A stretch of 64,000 nt of DNA from Rhyacophila brunnea (GCA_022495005.1 JAGYXB010000037.1:124001-188000), one strand, 5' to 3'. Counted from the stretch's first letter, positions 24,889 to 37,800 are shown. Translations and numbers: made by a program. Notes: a model not told the origin generated them from the sequence alone.

Positions 24889-24985
24889 CGATTTCCTAAC
24901 TATCATCTCGTGTGGCACCAGACGACATGACGTAATTGTGACGTCATGTCGTCTGGTGCCACACGAGACGATAGTTAGGAAATCG
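24889..24985. repeat. 97-bp near-perfect palindrome (hairpin)
   Basis: Two 45-base arms with one mismatch are separated by a 7-base loop (AATTGTG). The arm starts CGATTTCCTAACTATC and includes GTGTGGCACCAGACGACATG. A single arm plus loop also occurs at 11205-11262. Confidence 0.92.
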
Positions 24986-26520
24986 GGCCCCAGCATTGCA
25001 TTTGTATATTTTCCTCTACATAACAGCTGTTTTTGTGTCTGACTATCATATACATTAATTTTATGATGGATGATTTTCCTTTCAGAAATATTTAACTATG
25101 TAATTGAAACCTATTTAAACTGACTACTTGAACATTGTTTCATCTTTGTAAAAAGGCTATTTTTCCAATTAATAAATTGACAGAAAGAGTACATTGTTTT
25201 GTTTTCCTTTCTCTTCCAACCTTTTTTAAGAACTAGAATGTACGAAATCTCTTTACTATGGCAGTGGCGAAGGGTAACTTTTGGAAAGACGAAGGCTGTG
25301 GAGATCAAAGAAAAAGAGCACACTTATCAGGTATACTCACGGGAAATAAGACGATAATACGATATTACTACTTAACTGATGAATAGGTACACACTAATGT
25401 CAACATCACACAAATCGATGAAATTTCAATAGCTAAATTATGTATTTTCCTATACCTACACGTAACATACGCCTAAAAATATTTCATCGGTAAATATTAT
25501 CAACAGCCCAATATGACAAACTAAACAAAAAAATAATATACATATAATATGTCTGTTCTATGACTGAATTAAATGATAAAGAATAATCACGAGATAAAAT
25601 TATTAATTATTTAAAAAAAAATTCTATCTTTATATGACGTGATTGAACAAATAGAAATTTTTTTTTTTAACTATCGCATTCTTAGACTGTAGATACATCT
25701 AGATGCCACCCATTGCATTGCTACATGAAGCTGCGTGTCATGCGTTTGGTTTGTGGGCGAGCGAACGCATTAATACACAAATGTTTGGGACCATAGACGA
25801 TTTCGCTAGTAGACGCTCAGAATTAAAATATAATTTTCTATTTTTTTACGTCATATAGTATTTTTAAGCGGTCAAAATGCAACCATTAGGTAAAGATATC
25901 CATAATTTAAGTTATTTTAAAGAAACAATAGGTCACTGATATTAAAATATACTAGCTGAGCCAGCTGGCTCTCGCCAGTCTGTCTCGCTAGGTCTTGCAG
26001 ACAGCTTGGCATCCTAATGACATGGTGTTGAATTTTAATACAATTGTTGTGAAGTATGCATAGACGACGCCATAGTTTTCCCTTGTCACTGCCAATACAA
26101 ATTTGAGGTCATCTGCTTAGTATAATCTGGAGTCTGGCCTTCAGAATGTTGCCTGATACCACTTCAGGCTGCTAGGCCTAGCAAAACAGCTGGCAATCAC
26201 CGATTGCTACCACTGACATTTTCATACAATATGTGTGTAGGTATATGAATGTTTTGTTAAATCACGTGTATTTAAATATGATAAATTATACATCTCAACC
26301 TTTCGAATATAAAGCAATATGTGAATATCATGAAAATAGCGATCCAATATAACATGAATATTAATCTCCCGCGGGGCCCATTTAAAATTGAAGAAGGTAC
26401 ATAAGCAATGTAAAAAATAAATTAAAACATTATTTTGTATCTATGTCGGTGCGGGACAGTCATATCGAAACAAATGTTGATAAATAATGAAGCAATGTAT
26501 ACATATGAGAGGAATAAACC
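24986..26520. other. Intergenic stretch without recognised gene
   Basis: The stretch is AT-rich. Short open frames (25111-25323, minus) show no motif. Position 25261-25276 shares AGTGGCGAAGGG with the flank of the element at 63341, otherwise nothing. Confidence 0.35.
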
Positions 26521-26534
26521 AATTCTGATTAGAA

Positions 26535-27300
26535 TAGGAATTTATAAGACCCAAAGGTGTGGAATCAGCTTAGAGACGCCTTCATCCAGCAGTGGATTAA
26601 TCCAGATGATGATGATAATGACGATATTATGAATGGGTAAATATAATATCAGAATTTTGATAAATATAGCAATTCATATGACCGACATAAATACAAACAA
26701 CTTAGAGAGGCCTTCATCCACCAGTGGATTGATTCAGGCTTATGATGATAATGGCTAATAAATAGATATAATATAATATCACCGATTTTGATAAATACAG
26801 CAATTCATATGACAGAAAGGAGTAGAATCAGGCTAAGGAAGCCTTTATCCAGCAGTGGATGGGTTCAGGTCGATGATGATAAGGACGATAGAAATAGGTA
26901 TAATATCACAAATTCGTTAAACCGATAGTAGTAGAATCAGGTTGCGGAACCCTTCATCCAGCAGTGGATTGATCCTGGTTGATGATGATGATGACAATAT
27001 GAATATGTAGATATGATAAATATAATATCACCGATTTTGATAAATACAGCAATTCATATGACCGACAGGGATACAATCAGCTTAGAGAAGCCTTCATCCA
27101 GCAGTGGATTGATACTGGTTGATGACGATAATGATGATATAAATGGGTAGGTATATAAAAATATATTTTTTTAAATATAGCAATTCCTATGACCAAGAAA
27201 AGTAGAATCAAGTTGGGATAACCTTCATCCAACAGTGGATTAATCCAGATGATGATAATGACGATATGAATAGTAGATAATTATCATAAATTTTGATAAA
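26535..27300 (+). repeat. Minisatellite of six about 110-140-bp units derived from LINE 3' tails
   Basis: The motif CTTCATCCAGCAGTGGATT recurs near 26579, 26712, 26843, 26952, 27092 and 27223. Each unit also holds GCAATTCATATGACC and a GAT-rich run followed by an AT-rich spacer. In unit one the frame reads WNQLRDAFIQQWINPDD, which is the C-terminus of an RTE-type LINE ORF with its GAT-rich 3' tail. The array is therefore an amplified LINE end, not a CRISPR. Confidence 0.8.
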
Positions 27301-27309
27301 TATATATTG

Positions 27310-27825
27310 GTTCAAAAAAAATAGTATTTATAGCCATACTTACAAAAAAAAATAGAACACTATCTACGTGTGTATACATTTTTTATGATGAGGTTACATT
27401 TTTTTTGAGGTTATGGGTACCTATTTAATTTTTGAGACGATGTTATGAATTAATTCGCATTTAATATCTCTTGGGAACATGATTAAATTAAATAAAGTAT
27501 CTGAATTATAAGTTGATCGGATTAAGAAAAGTTTGTCAAAAATTATTTTTAATTTTAAATTCTATATCCAGGCTTTAAATAATTTTCATTGGTTAAAAAA
27601 AAATTGTATTGATAGCCATACTTACAAAAAAAAAAAATTGAACACTATTCATGTGTGAATAAATTTTATGATGACGTTACATTTATTTTTAGGTTGTGGG
27701 TACCTATTTAATTTTTGAGAAGATATTATGAATTAATTCGCATTTAATATCTCTCGGGAACATGATTAAATTAAATAAAGTATGTGTATCAGTCGATCCA
27801 ATTAAGAATAGTTTGTCAAAATGCA
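27310..27825 (+). repeat. Direct duplication of about 220 bp, two copies
   Basis: 27312-27540 and 27595-27820 share TAGCCATACTTACAAAAAAA, GGGTACCTATTTAATTTTTG and GAATTAATTCGCATTTAATA in order. They differ by substitutions and small indels. The function is unknown; the copies directly follow the minisatellite. Confidence 0.75.
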
Positions 27826-28454
27826 TTTTAATATAAATATCGCAAGAAAAGTATATTAGTATTACCTACAGTGGCAAACATGTAAACGTAACAGCCATAA
27901 AAAAGTATTTAAAAAGAATCAAATTTGGAATCTGTGAAATTGGCAGTGGCGGACGCGGCTGTCAGAAGATAATTTATGTAGTGAATTGTATCAAAATTAT
28001 GGTTTTCTCACCGGAAAAAAGTGCGCTAATGTGTACATAATGACATTTGAATAAAAATAATCGATTCCGTTAGTCAATAAAGGATTAGAAGGTCTTAAAC
28101 GACGAAGACGTCATTCTGTTGGGCGTTAAAAGAAATATAATAAATATTATATACGGTATATAAGAAAATATCGGATATAAACGTCATGTTTCTGGAAAAT
28201 CATCGGATATTTCTCAAATTTGGTCAATTCAATCGGTAGCGCACATTTCGAAGTGAAGATGTAAAAATAACAATAAAATGAGCTGTTGTGCGTTTTCCAA
28301 AATCTCTTAGGATAGTAATATAAAAGATAATAATATACAAATAAATTATCACGAACATGTATCAACTTACCTATGAAACGTAATACCATCTTCTTGCTTA
28401 TCAGTACGGTTACCACATTTTAATACAACACACATAACCATCTTTTCTACTTAG

Positions 28455-29171
28455 TTAACACGTTTATCGCCATGGGGGTCACCGGTGACCGGCAAAGAAT
28501 ACCTACCTTAGAGTTGTTCTACAGCGCCGGCAGGCACGCGCGCAGTGAATTTTTCGATACGCGGTGACCGGCATGGCCCTTCTGTATATTACTGCCACTT
28601 GGCCTGAAAATATTTCTTCCCAGTCACAAAATATAGGCTCACTAATGTAAAGAATGTACATAATGAAAAAGAAAGTTTTCCTTTTAAATTGTAAATGTGT
28701 TTTTATTGATATAAAAATAAAAATTAAAAAGATTATAAAAATTATGTAAATAATAAAAAAATTGAATTACAAAAATGATTAAAATGTATGTATACGTATA
28801 TTTCCAGTTTATGTGTATCCAGGTATTATACTACCCAATATGAAAACTTTTATTCCGTATTTGCGCCTTTTCTGTTTATTATACTATCTAAATATAATTC
28901 GACCTCGAAATGGCACCACGCTCTCGTCAACACATATGGACAGGTGACCGGCGAAATGGCCGGCCCGGCGCAATATAATGAATTAACTTGTTGGCGCCGC
29001 GACGGACACATGAGGCCGGCACATCATAAAAACCAATATTTACGTAAAAAAATCATCAAAATGAAAAAAAAAAACATTATATTCTTTCATAACCTATCAA
29101 ATAAAACCTTAGAAACAAATAATCATTTTTTAACTATTTTATGTAAAACTAGTTGGCGATCAATGTGTTAA
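28455..29171 (+). mobile_element. TTAA-flanked (piggyBac-like) element, second family
   Basis: TTAA stands at both ends (28455-28458, 29168-29171). Inverted ends are CACGTTTATCGCCA and, reversed, CACATTGATCGCCA. The interior has GC-rich GACCGGC motifs on both sides of an AT-rich middle. The longest frame (28788-29171) has no transposase features, so it is probably non-autonomous. Confidence 0.75.
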
Positions 29172-30010
29172 CTAAAAATATTTACCACTGACTTTATGTT
29201 TAACAGAAAAAATATCAATTTTAGCAATACGTGCTCGCATGCTTAGCTATGCAACAAACTAAGATTTGGCAGTGACACCACAGCAAATCATTTCATACAT
29301 CTGTAAACCTTTTATCTTCTCTAGCGCGTGTCGCAGAGATTATAAGGGTGCCGAATACTTTCTCACTCGCACTTATGCATCATTTTTGTTCAGGCCTTGA
29401 TCGCATTATTAATTATTTGAATACTGCGACAAAGCGACAGTCCTCGACACTAGATACTAAGCTTTGCCTTATAAGCCTATAGATTCGTATGAATAAAAGC
29501 AGACTGCCGGATGCCCTTGAGATGCAGTTCATACGATAAGCTCGGCAAATTATCGTCGAGTGAATCGATATTAATTTTTTTTTTGTTTGTCACTTATTAT
29601 TTATTTATTCTACATTATTCTGACGATAGATGGCTCTCATTTATATATTTTTTTAAATATTAATTATTATGCTGACGATATATTCAATTGGTTCCCGCAC
29701 ATTTTTTTATTTAAATACTTTCTATCTATTTTTCTTAGAAGGTAAGCTTCAAATAATCGCCTACTATGGGGACTTCGCCACTGCTGTTTGATTATAATCA
29801 GGTACATATATAAAGTTATAATTCGAAAACTACTGAACTATGTAATATTGATGAAACATGCACAGCTTTAAGAATCCATTGTTGGTACCATAAAAGTAGA
29901 ATTTTGTCTCGATTCCTGTTATATTAAAAGAAGCTTCTTGAAAATCACTCGCAACAATATAGGCGAGGTGTGGGTGAAGAATTCATGAGTCAGTCTATTT
30001 TTTCACTATG
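29172..30010. other. Intergenic stretch, nothing recognised
   Basis: The stretch is AT-rich with T-runs near 29575. No frame or repeat match can be supported. Confidence 0.35.
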
Positions 30011-30012
30011 TA

Positions 30013-32230
30013 GGGTAAATGCACTGGTATCCGGACAGTTAACTATTTTCTCACCTTATTTTCGATTATCTTTTCCATTTTTAGAAGAAAACAAAATATG
30101 TTATGATTTATAAATGTTTACATATATATTCTTTTGGTTTATATATATTTTAAAAATCCATATTTAGGTAAATTACTATCATATTTCTCATGTTAAGAAA
30201 AATGGTTGGTTTTTTTAGTCTCCGGACACACAATCTTAGTTTCCGGACGTACTATTTTTAGTGGTCGGACAGATTATTTCGTATAGAAAATAAGACAAGT
30301 TTTGGTGTTAAAAAAATATTTTTTCACGTTTAAACAATTTTAGTTAATACAGTGACGCAATAAAACCAGAAATAGTTCACAATGAGCACTCATGCAACTG
30401 CTAACTTGAAAAAAAAACATATTTTTATTTATTCAATGTGTTTCTTTCATATAGTTCTGTCGAAGTAATTTTGAGTGCAAATTGAGCAAAGCAAAATGAA
30501 ATAAAAAACTGAACTTCATAAATCAAATGGTAAAACTAATAATCTAATAAACATCTCAAGTGAGTTGACCAAATTTTGACATTAATTTTTATTACATCCA
30601 AAAAATCTCAAACTGTGTAACTTTTGTTTGTGTAATATAATATGCAAAGCAGGCTTACAAAAAAAAACATACTTGAGAACTGCTGGCAACTTAAATTATT
30701 GCCATTGATAATTTTAAAAAGGTTCAACACTTCAGTCACCATAATTATATTTCCAAACACACTAAAATAAATTTCAATACTAATCCTAATCCCTTCTCTG
30801 ACGAAAAATAAATGTTTTCAAGTGCTATTTTCAATCATAAATATAAAAGAGAACTAAGTGTAAAAAATCCATGCTTGAATCAAGCACTCTTCAGTAGTTT
30901 TACAGAGAAAAAAATGCTTCAGTGCTATACCCCCAATAGCCTGGATATGTGACATAATGTCTAAACACCTACAAACCCGGAACCGGGGTTCAACGTAATA
31001 CGGGTGTCAGTGATTGTGATAAACATATTAATTTAGATCTAAGTTTAAACAAAAATTACATACAAAATCTTTTAGTGATGCTTCACTATAAGATAACATA
31101 GACATTGTCCTGCATTTAAGGTGAAACCAACGAACACATCCATCACAGCCAATGTTCTTTAATAAACCATCCTCAACATCACTTTCTAATTCATCAGAAC
31201 AATTTTGGCAAATCGCCTTTTTCGCTTTCCTTTTTTTTATTTTTTTATTTGTCTTCTCTTTTCTAAGGAAGACCTTTCATCTTTTATTTATTTATTTATA
31301 AAAAGAGTATTACGGCATTACAGCTATTGGCCAATGCGCCAATTGCTGTACTTTTGTCATCCTTCACTTTTTCTTCTATGATCTTCCTCCACGCTTCCGC
31401 AGAAATGGCGCTTGGTGCTTTGACAGTGTCTTATTATTCTATTTTTACTCCCAAATTGAGTAGGTTTAGGGTAAAAAAGATGAGATTTTAATGTCAAATT
31501 GCTCACACTTGATGAACTGGTGCTTGCATTTGACGTACTCGTACCAGCTATTGGAGATAATTGTGTAAATACATTATAATTAATTAGAAAATAGCTTTGT
31601 CCGGTCATTCAATATTGAATTTTAGTCGCCGGACAGCAGAATCAAAATTATAAAATCGTGTCCGAAAACTAAAAATATTTACAATTCTATGTTTGTTCTT
31701 TTCTAACTTGTATAAAACCAAGCAAGCCTCGATGTGATACTGTACACACACAAATACTCAATGTCTCTTATAAATTCAGCGCCCGGACACTGCGTCCGAC
31801 AACTAAAAAAAGATAAAATTTTGCACTTTAGTTGCCGGACACCAAATATTTAACTAAATTTAACAAAATACATTATTTTTATCATTGAATAATATACAAG
31901 AACATATTACTGAATAATATGAAACATCTTTGAAGTGAATAAATGAAATAATCATAGTTTTAACGTACTTTTTGAATCCTTCGTTCACTAATTATTTTTT
32001 AAGAAATCGAATATTTTTTTTGTTGAGTCAGCATGTGCACCACTACTAATGTAATACTATAGAATGAATTCCTTTGTGCGTGACAAATATAATTTTATTG
32101 GTCAAGGAACAATACAGGCACAATATGTGAGTCATCCTTCATATGAAACTCTCATACTTTGCTTATTTTCGTTATATTTGTACAAAACTGTCCGTATACT
32201 GAAGCTGTCCGGGGACTAATGCAGTTACCC
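30013..32230 (-). mobile_element. pogo-like DNA transposon remnant with TCCGGACA-rich ends
   Basis: Inverted ends GGGTAAATGCACTGG and, reversed, GGGTAACTGCATTAG are flanked by TA (30011-30012, 32231-32232). Both terminal regions repeat the word CCGGACA many times, a plausible transposase-binding array. The minus strand holds broken coding pieces described separately. The size, about 2.2 kb, fits an internally deleted pogo-like element. Confidence 0.75.
31055..31640 (-). pseudogene. C-terminal part of a pogo-like transposase with PHD finger
   Basis: On the minus strand a frame at 31608-31357 encodes a Ser/Thr-rich linker (GTSTSNASTSSSSVSN). A second frame nearby reads SAISAEAWRKIIEEK, so a frameshift separates them. 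Further on (about 31225-31055) the frame reads KAKKAICQNCSDELESD, NIGCDGCVRWFHLKC and DFVCNFC. These give CxxC, CxxC, HxxC and CxxC, a PHD-type zinc finger. Such a finger after a Ser-rich tail is known at the C-terminus of pogo-like transposases in insects. The DDE core is not visible. Confidence 0.7.
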
Positions 32231-32282
32231 TATATCTATTATTTCATGAGGATAAAATTTAGTTATGGGCGATTGTTAGTAT

Positions 32283-32460
32283 CTAACCACAATAGCCGAG
32301 CAGAACCATGTCGGGTTATAAAGTCGTGGGTTTCGGGTTCGAATCCTGGCAAATTCACATGCTGTTTTTCAATGTGTGTTAGGATTCGAGAGTATGGACC
32401 TATTGGGTTGAGCAAGTGGCTAACTTCCACTTCTTGGAAAACACTTCATGAGGTAGCTGT
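32283..32460 (+). repeat. tRNA-derived SINE, copy 4
   Basis: A diverged tRNA-like head is followed by B-box GGGTTCGAATCC and by the family body GTTGAGCAAGTGGCTAAC. The tail is replaced by a short unrelated sequence and an A-run. Confidence 0.75.
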
Positions 32461-32850
32461 TTAGTCAATTAAAAAAAAAAAATACTAAGTAACAAAATAA
32501 TAATTTAACTTTCGAGTTAGGGCAATGCCTATGACGGCTAGCTGCAGTGACGCGACACAAGGCCATGATGGAAATCATTTAGTTGAGAAATTATATTCCT
32601 GGGATTTTATTTGGTTCCGATGACTGTATGACCTTCGAAGTCGAGCAAAGTAAAAATGTGTGACTAATTATAATGAATAAGGAATCTAGATTCATATACG
32701 TACTCTAACAATTGGGAAGTTCTTGGGCAATGGGGCAATCCTCTATTCAATTCAACCTACGGCGAGTTGTTATTAGTCTCACCCACGCTCAGTGTTGATA
32801 TAATAATCCGATGTCACAATCAATAAGATAGGGTGTTAAAAGCCAAAGGG

Positions 32851-33632
32851 TTAAGGGGGGACATGCTCAGCGTAGGTCAAAATGGAGCTTTTATTACATT
32901 TTCAAAGCATAATCCTGGACATACCTTAAACATTGTAGATAATCTATTTCTATTATTTTGAAGCCTTATTACCCGTTATATTTATTTTATTCATGATCTT
33001 ACTCCCTACTTCAGTTTTAGTTTGTCAATTTATGACTACGGCCGTATGTTGTAGCTTAACCACTGGGGAATGCCAAAAGAAATGGCGTATTTCAAAAAAA
33101 CACTACCTTATTCTTAGGTCAATAATTATTCGTAGGATGTTTATCACACTTGAATGGTCAAAGACATAGCTTATAATTAGTATCTTTAGAATTATCTTCA
33201 AATTTGTTAATCTTGCCCATTTTTTGAATAATAAAATGCCTAATTCTTGTCAAATTTGGGATCACAGAGATTATCAATATAATTTTTTATCGTAAATATT
33301 TCACTATAATAATGTCGACATAAATTATACTGATGGTTTTATAAATGCGTTTAAAAATTAATAAATGTAAAAAATCTTAACACCACTGCACATTTATGTA
33401 CAGAAATATGACTATATTCTAAAACATTAGAGCGAGGTTTAAAAGAATACTATCTTATGTAATAAAAATACTTTATGCAATCACCAAATGTTTAAAATAA
33501 ATATAAAGGATAATAAGGCTTCAAAATTATATAAATAGATTATCTACAACGTTTAAGGAATGTCCAGGATCATGCTTTGAAAATACAATAAAAGCTCTAT
33601 TTTGACCTACGCTGAGCATGTTCCGCCCTTAA
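32851..33632 (+). mobile_element. TTAA-flanked foldback element, third family
   Basis: TTAA at 32851-32854 and 33629-33632 bounds arms of about 150 bp. The left begins GGGGGGACATGCTCAGCG; the right, reversed, begins GGGCGGAACATGCTCAGCG. Both arms contain AGCTTTTATT and AATAAGGCTTCAAAAT-type segments. The AT-rich centre has no coding frame. Confidence 0.8.
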
Positions 33633-34824
33633 AACACTGCATACTTTGGTGAAATGAAACTGTGAAGGTATCGAGACTGGGTGTTGGAAAAATAAAAACA
33701 AAAAATTCATATTTTTTAAGAAAACTTGGTTTATTTATTCAAGATGTTATAATAAAAATGAACATTGTCACCGGTCAAAAAGACCGCGCGTGACTGAACA
33801 AGATAGTTTCTCATAAAGCAAAGCCAACCGGCCACTCATGTGTGTATATTGTTAATATTATATAATAAAAAAAAACCTCTCTGAAACCGTTATAGACACA
33901 GCCGTAATGAAAGCGGTGTATGAACACATATTCCCGAAACCAGAAAAAATAATAAATTTAGTCACTGGACGGAAGACTAAAATAAACATTGCACTATTAA
34001 TTTATCAATGAGTTGAACAAATATATGTTCAGCTAAATGTATTGCCGTCGAAATAATGATCATTTTGGAATTCTTCCAAGTTGTTAGATTCGCATGCCCA
34101 AAAAGTAAATTATATTTTCATTGGAATTCCTAAAGATATTGAGTTTTATAATAATTGTAATGTAATTGTTTAAAATGATAATAAATAAATGAAATGGAAT
34201 ATTATATTATCGACTGTCTGTCGGTGGCATTAGGATGACCAATTTGTTTGCATTTACCAAAATACTTATGTAAATATTTTATATTTCATATAATATTATG
34301 TTCTAACCGTTAGAATCTAACGGATTTAAGTTTTGTACTATTCCATTTGAGTCATTTTTGGTGACCCGGGTTTAGCCGAAAGGCCAAAAACGACTTAAAT
34401 GGAATAATACAAAACTTAAATCCATTATAATTTAAATTCAAATTCCATCAAGTACCATTGGTCGATAGTATAAATATTAATAATATTATGTCATGTATAA
34501 AAATGATCAACGCCTATTACAGCCCTACATACATCTGCCCGCAAACATAAAAACTGTAATTTTTTTTCCATGTTTACTGCCCAAAGAAGTTTTTTGTGCA
34601 TGAGCATTTCTGTATAGATGAAAATTTATAAATTGTATAATTTGATTGCACGCAGACGTCTGTAGTTCTTGTGCTTGACAAAAAAAATAGAATTATCTGG
34701 CATCGAGTCATCCGAATGCTATCGTACAGAGTATGTTGTCACATAGGTATTAAATTGGAGTAGGCCCAACACGGCTGTGTGTATAACATGACAAAGGGTG
34801 AACACGAGGCGAACGGTTACGCGA
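33633..34824. other. Sequence downstream of the eEF1-gamma stop
   Basis: The stretch includes the likely 3' UTR of eEF1-gamma (minus strand, from 34824 leftward). I found no clear AATAAA on the minus strand within the first few hundred bases. A small inverted-repeat element lies at about 34311-34432. Confidence 0.4.
34311..34432. mobile_element. Short foldback element (GGATTTAAGTTTTGTACT family), copy 1
   Basis: GGATTTAAGTTTTGTACTAT is repeated inverted as ATAATACAAAACTTAAATCC about 60 bp later, around a centre with ACCCGGGTT. The same arms and the flank CAAATTCCATCAAGTACC recur at 41463-42215. Confidence 0.65.
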
Positions 34825-37800
34825 TCACTTGAAGATCTTTCCCTGGTTGAACTTCCTGCCTTGCTTGTCGGTGCCGCTCCACGAGAAGTACTGAACGACC
34901 ATCTTCTTGGTGTCGGGGCTGGCGGCGTCAAGCTTGGTCCAGCTGTAAGATTCGTAGTCGATCTGCCAGTCGGGACTGAGGGGGAAGCAGAGGTCTTGTC
35001 CGCGCCATACCCACACGCCGGAGATGGAACTGTTGTTGTCTTCACCGAAGAGGCAGCACGACGCGAACGCTTGCTTGCGCATCTTGTCTAGCCGCTGGAA
35101 CATGCCTGAGGACAAACAACGTGGATCGGAGATAAGTCTACATAATAATAATTGGACAATGTCACCCAACCGACCCATGAAATTCAAAGATTGGCTTTGT
35201 TACAACGTATCCTATCATATATCATCATCGTATTCCTTTTGCGACCGTATCAACATACGATTCAATATAAATAAAAACGATTTCAAGTTAAAAATCCCAT
35301 CTACACCTTCAAATTAACTATATTCAATGATAAAAAAACATACACAAAAAGTATTTAATAATTCAACAAGTCTTCCAAGGAATGCTCATTTTAATAAAAA
35401 AAAATAATTGCCAGTTTATCTTTGAATTTAATTTTGATTTATATGTATTAATCAAACACTTAAGGTGACGCATCAGTGAAACGCTAAATAATTTTCAACT
35501 GTACGCGCGACGAAATTTTGTACTCGCTTCCCATTCATTGAGAGAACGTCGAGTCAGACACACGTCACTTTGCTGCGTGATGGCGACGGGCCAATTAATT
35601 CTAAAATCGTGTAAAGATGACTAAAAACGTTACCCATTTACTTTAAAAAGAAAACATGTCAATGAATATATTATTGTTACTACGAGGGTGGGTCAATAAG
35701 TCCTTAGAAAAGCCGACAGGTGGCGCGACTAGTACTGTAAGCGGTTTGTTTTCATGCAGCGGCACTACCGATTCAGTATGCTGCGAAGTTTCAATCAGAT
35801 TGGTCGGGTTGTTGTGTGTTTCTCGTACATTTAAAAAAAAATTTGCTTGTGGAAAATGGAAAAATGGAAAATGGAGAAAATTGAGTTTAGAGCTGTGATT
35901 AAACATTTTAATATAAAAGGGTTAACAGCAAAGGAAATAAAAAATGAGTTGGATTTAGTTCACGGCATATCTGCTCCTTCACTTGCAACTATTTATAACT
36001 GGTTAAATGAATTTAAAGTGGTCGTACATCAACAAAGGATGAACCACGCTCAGGACGTCCTGTAGAGGTGACTACACCAGAAATGATCAATAAAATCCAC
36101 GATATGGTGTTAAGTGACCGAAGATTAAAGTTGAGTGAGATAATTGAGGTTACAGGGATCTCCAAAGGTAGCGTCATTTCTATTTTACATGACAAATTGG
36201 GCATGAAAAATATTTCTGCAAGATGGGTGCCGCGTTTGCTCACAGTCGACAATAAACGCAATAGGGTGGTGGCCTCTAAAGCCCTGTTGTCGCTCATGCA
36301 ACGCAATCCGGATGAATTTTTTCGTCGCTTTGTGACTGTAGATGAAACATGGATACACCACTATACTCCCGAGGCGAAAGAACAGTCAAAGCAGTGGATT
36401 GCGAAGGCAAACCATGTCCAAAGAAGGCGAAAACAGTAAAATCAGCTGGTAAGGTTATGGCTACTGTATTTTGGGATGCACGTGAAATTATTTTCGTTGA
36501 CTATTTGGAAAAAGGAAAAACAATAACAAGGGATTATTATGCATCTTTATTGGACCAACTAAAAAACAAAATTGAAGAAAAACGGCCTCATTTAAACAGG
36601 AAAAAAATCCTCTTTCATCAGGACAATGCCGTGTTCACACATGTTTACGATCAATGGCTAAAATTGAAGAATTGAAGTTCGAATTGGTCGACCACCCACC
36701 GTATTCGCCAGATTTAGCCCCCAGTGACTTTTTCCTTTTCCCAAACTTAAAAAAATGGCTAAGTGGACAACGTTTTTTTTCAAATGAAGAAGTCATCGGT
36801 CGGACAAATGCTTATTTTGAGGACCTTCCGAAAACTTATTTTTCTGACGGTTTAAAAAAAATTGAGAAACGTCTAACCAAGTGTATTGAGCTCCAAGGAG
36901 ATTATGTTGAGAAATAAAAAAAAAATACAAAAATAAAACTGTTTTAATGCTTTTTTCTAAGGAATTATTGACCCACCCTCGTAATAGAATAATAAACAGA
37001 ACATAAAATGGACGTATGTTGGATTTATATGAGAAATAATATTTCGTTTGACAGGCGTCATCTGCACCCACGACCCGCAATCCGCACATCGCCTAGCAAC
37101 GATCTTTTTAGACCGTGCCTCAACTAATGCATGGCCTTAAATGAAAGGTTTCAAGTAATTGTTTTAAATTCCATACATAAATTATTGAATAAAAAAAAGG
37201 TTTATACGAGTTTCGTAATTACATCACAGGTTGTCCCTAGTGGCACTACATAAGTTGTGCTTATATTGAGATGCACATCGCGTATTATCACGTGACGTCA
37301 CATTGAGTCACATGACATTTTTCTAGGTGTTAAAAATCTCTTCAAACTGATGCTCCCTTCCCGTAGCACATGTAGACTAAAAAAAGGAAGGCGAAAAGAT
37401 CATGTAGCATATAAAAGTTCTGGGACTGTGTTGAATCGGCCAAGTGGATATAATGTCGCCAGGAATTACCTACAAGGTGGGTTATGAATGCATCCCCAGA
37501 GGTCAGGGGTAGACCTGGACAGCCAAAACTGAGAATCTACATATTGCGAACTGTCACTAGTTAGTTTTTGACCATAGCTCCCCCGCAGAGAAAATCATCA
37601 TATACAGATATATCAGACGGGCTTTATAAGGGTTACATGTAAATTGTACGTAAAATATTTCACTGTGGCACAATTCGCCGTTAGCTTTCTTATCGGAAAG
37701 AGATGACCTTATATTATACGGTCTCCAATTTTATTAGATTCAATATGAACATTAATTAAATATTCATAGCTGATTTTGGCAAAATTAATGAATTCAAGAA

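Larger units (their letters stand above)
35460..37140 (-). mobile_element. TTAA-flanked MITE, second copy, interrupted by mariner
   Basis: It is the reverse-complement copy of 15830-16202, bounded by TTAA at 35460-35463 and 37137-37140. It is intact except for the mariner inserted at a TA dinucleotide. It lies in the last intron of eEF1-gamma. Confidence 0.85.

Noticed and set aside
26535..27300. Regularly spaced repeats resembling a CRISPR array
   Set aside because: Units are long, imperfect and contain LINE coding remnants; there are no unique spacers, and the host is a eukaryote.
28788..29171. 127-aa frame ending at the TTAA element edge
   Set aside because: It runs through AT-rich terminal sequence and lacks DDE or zinc-finger features.
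34798..35091. Plus-strand open frame over the last eEF1-gamma exon
   Set aside because: It is an antisense shadow of a GC-rich, conserved coding exon.
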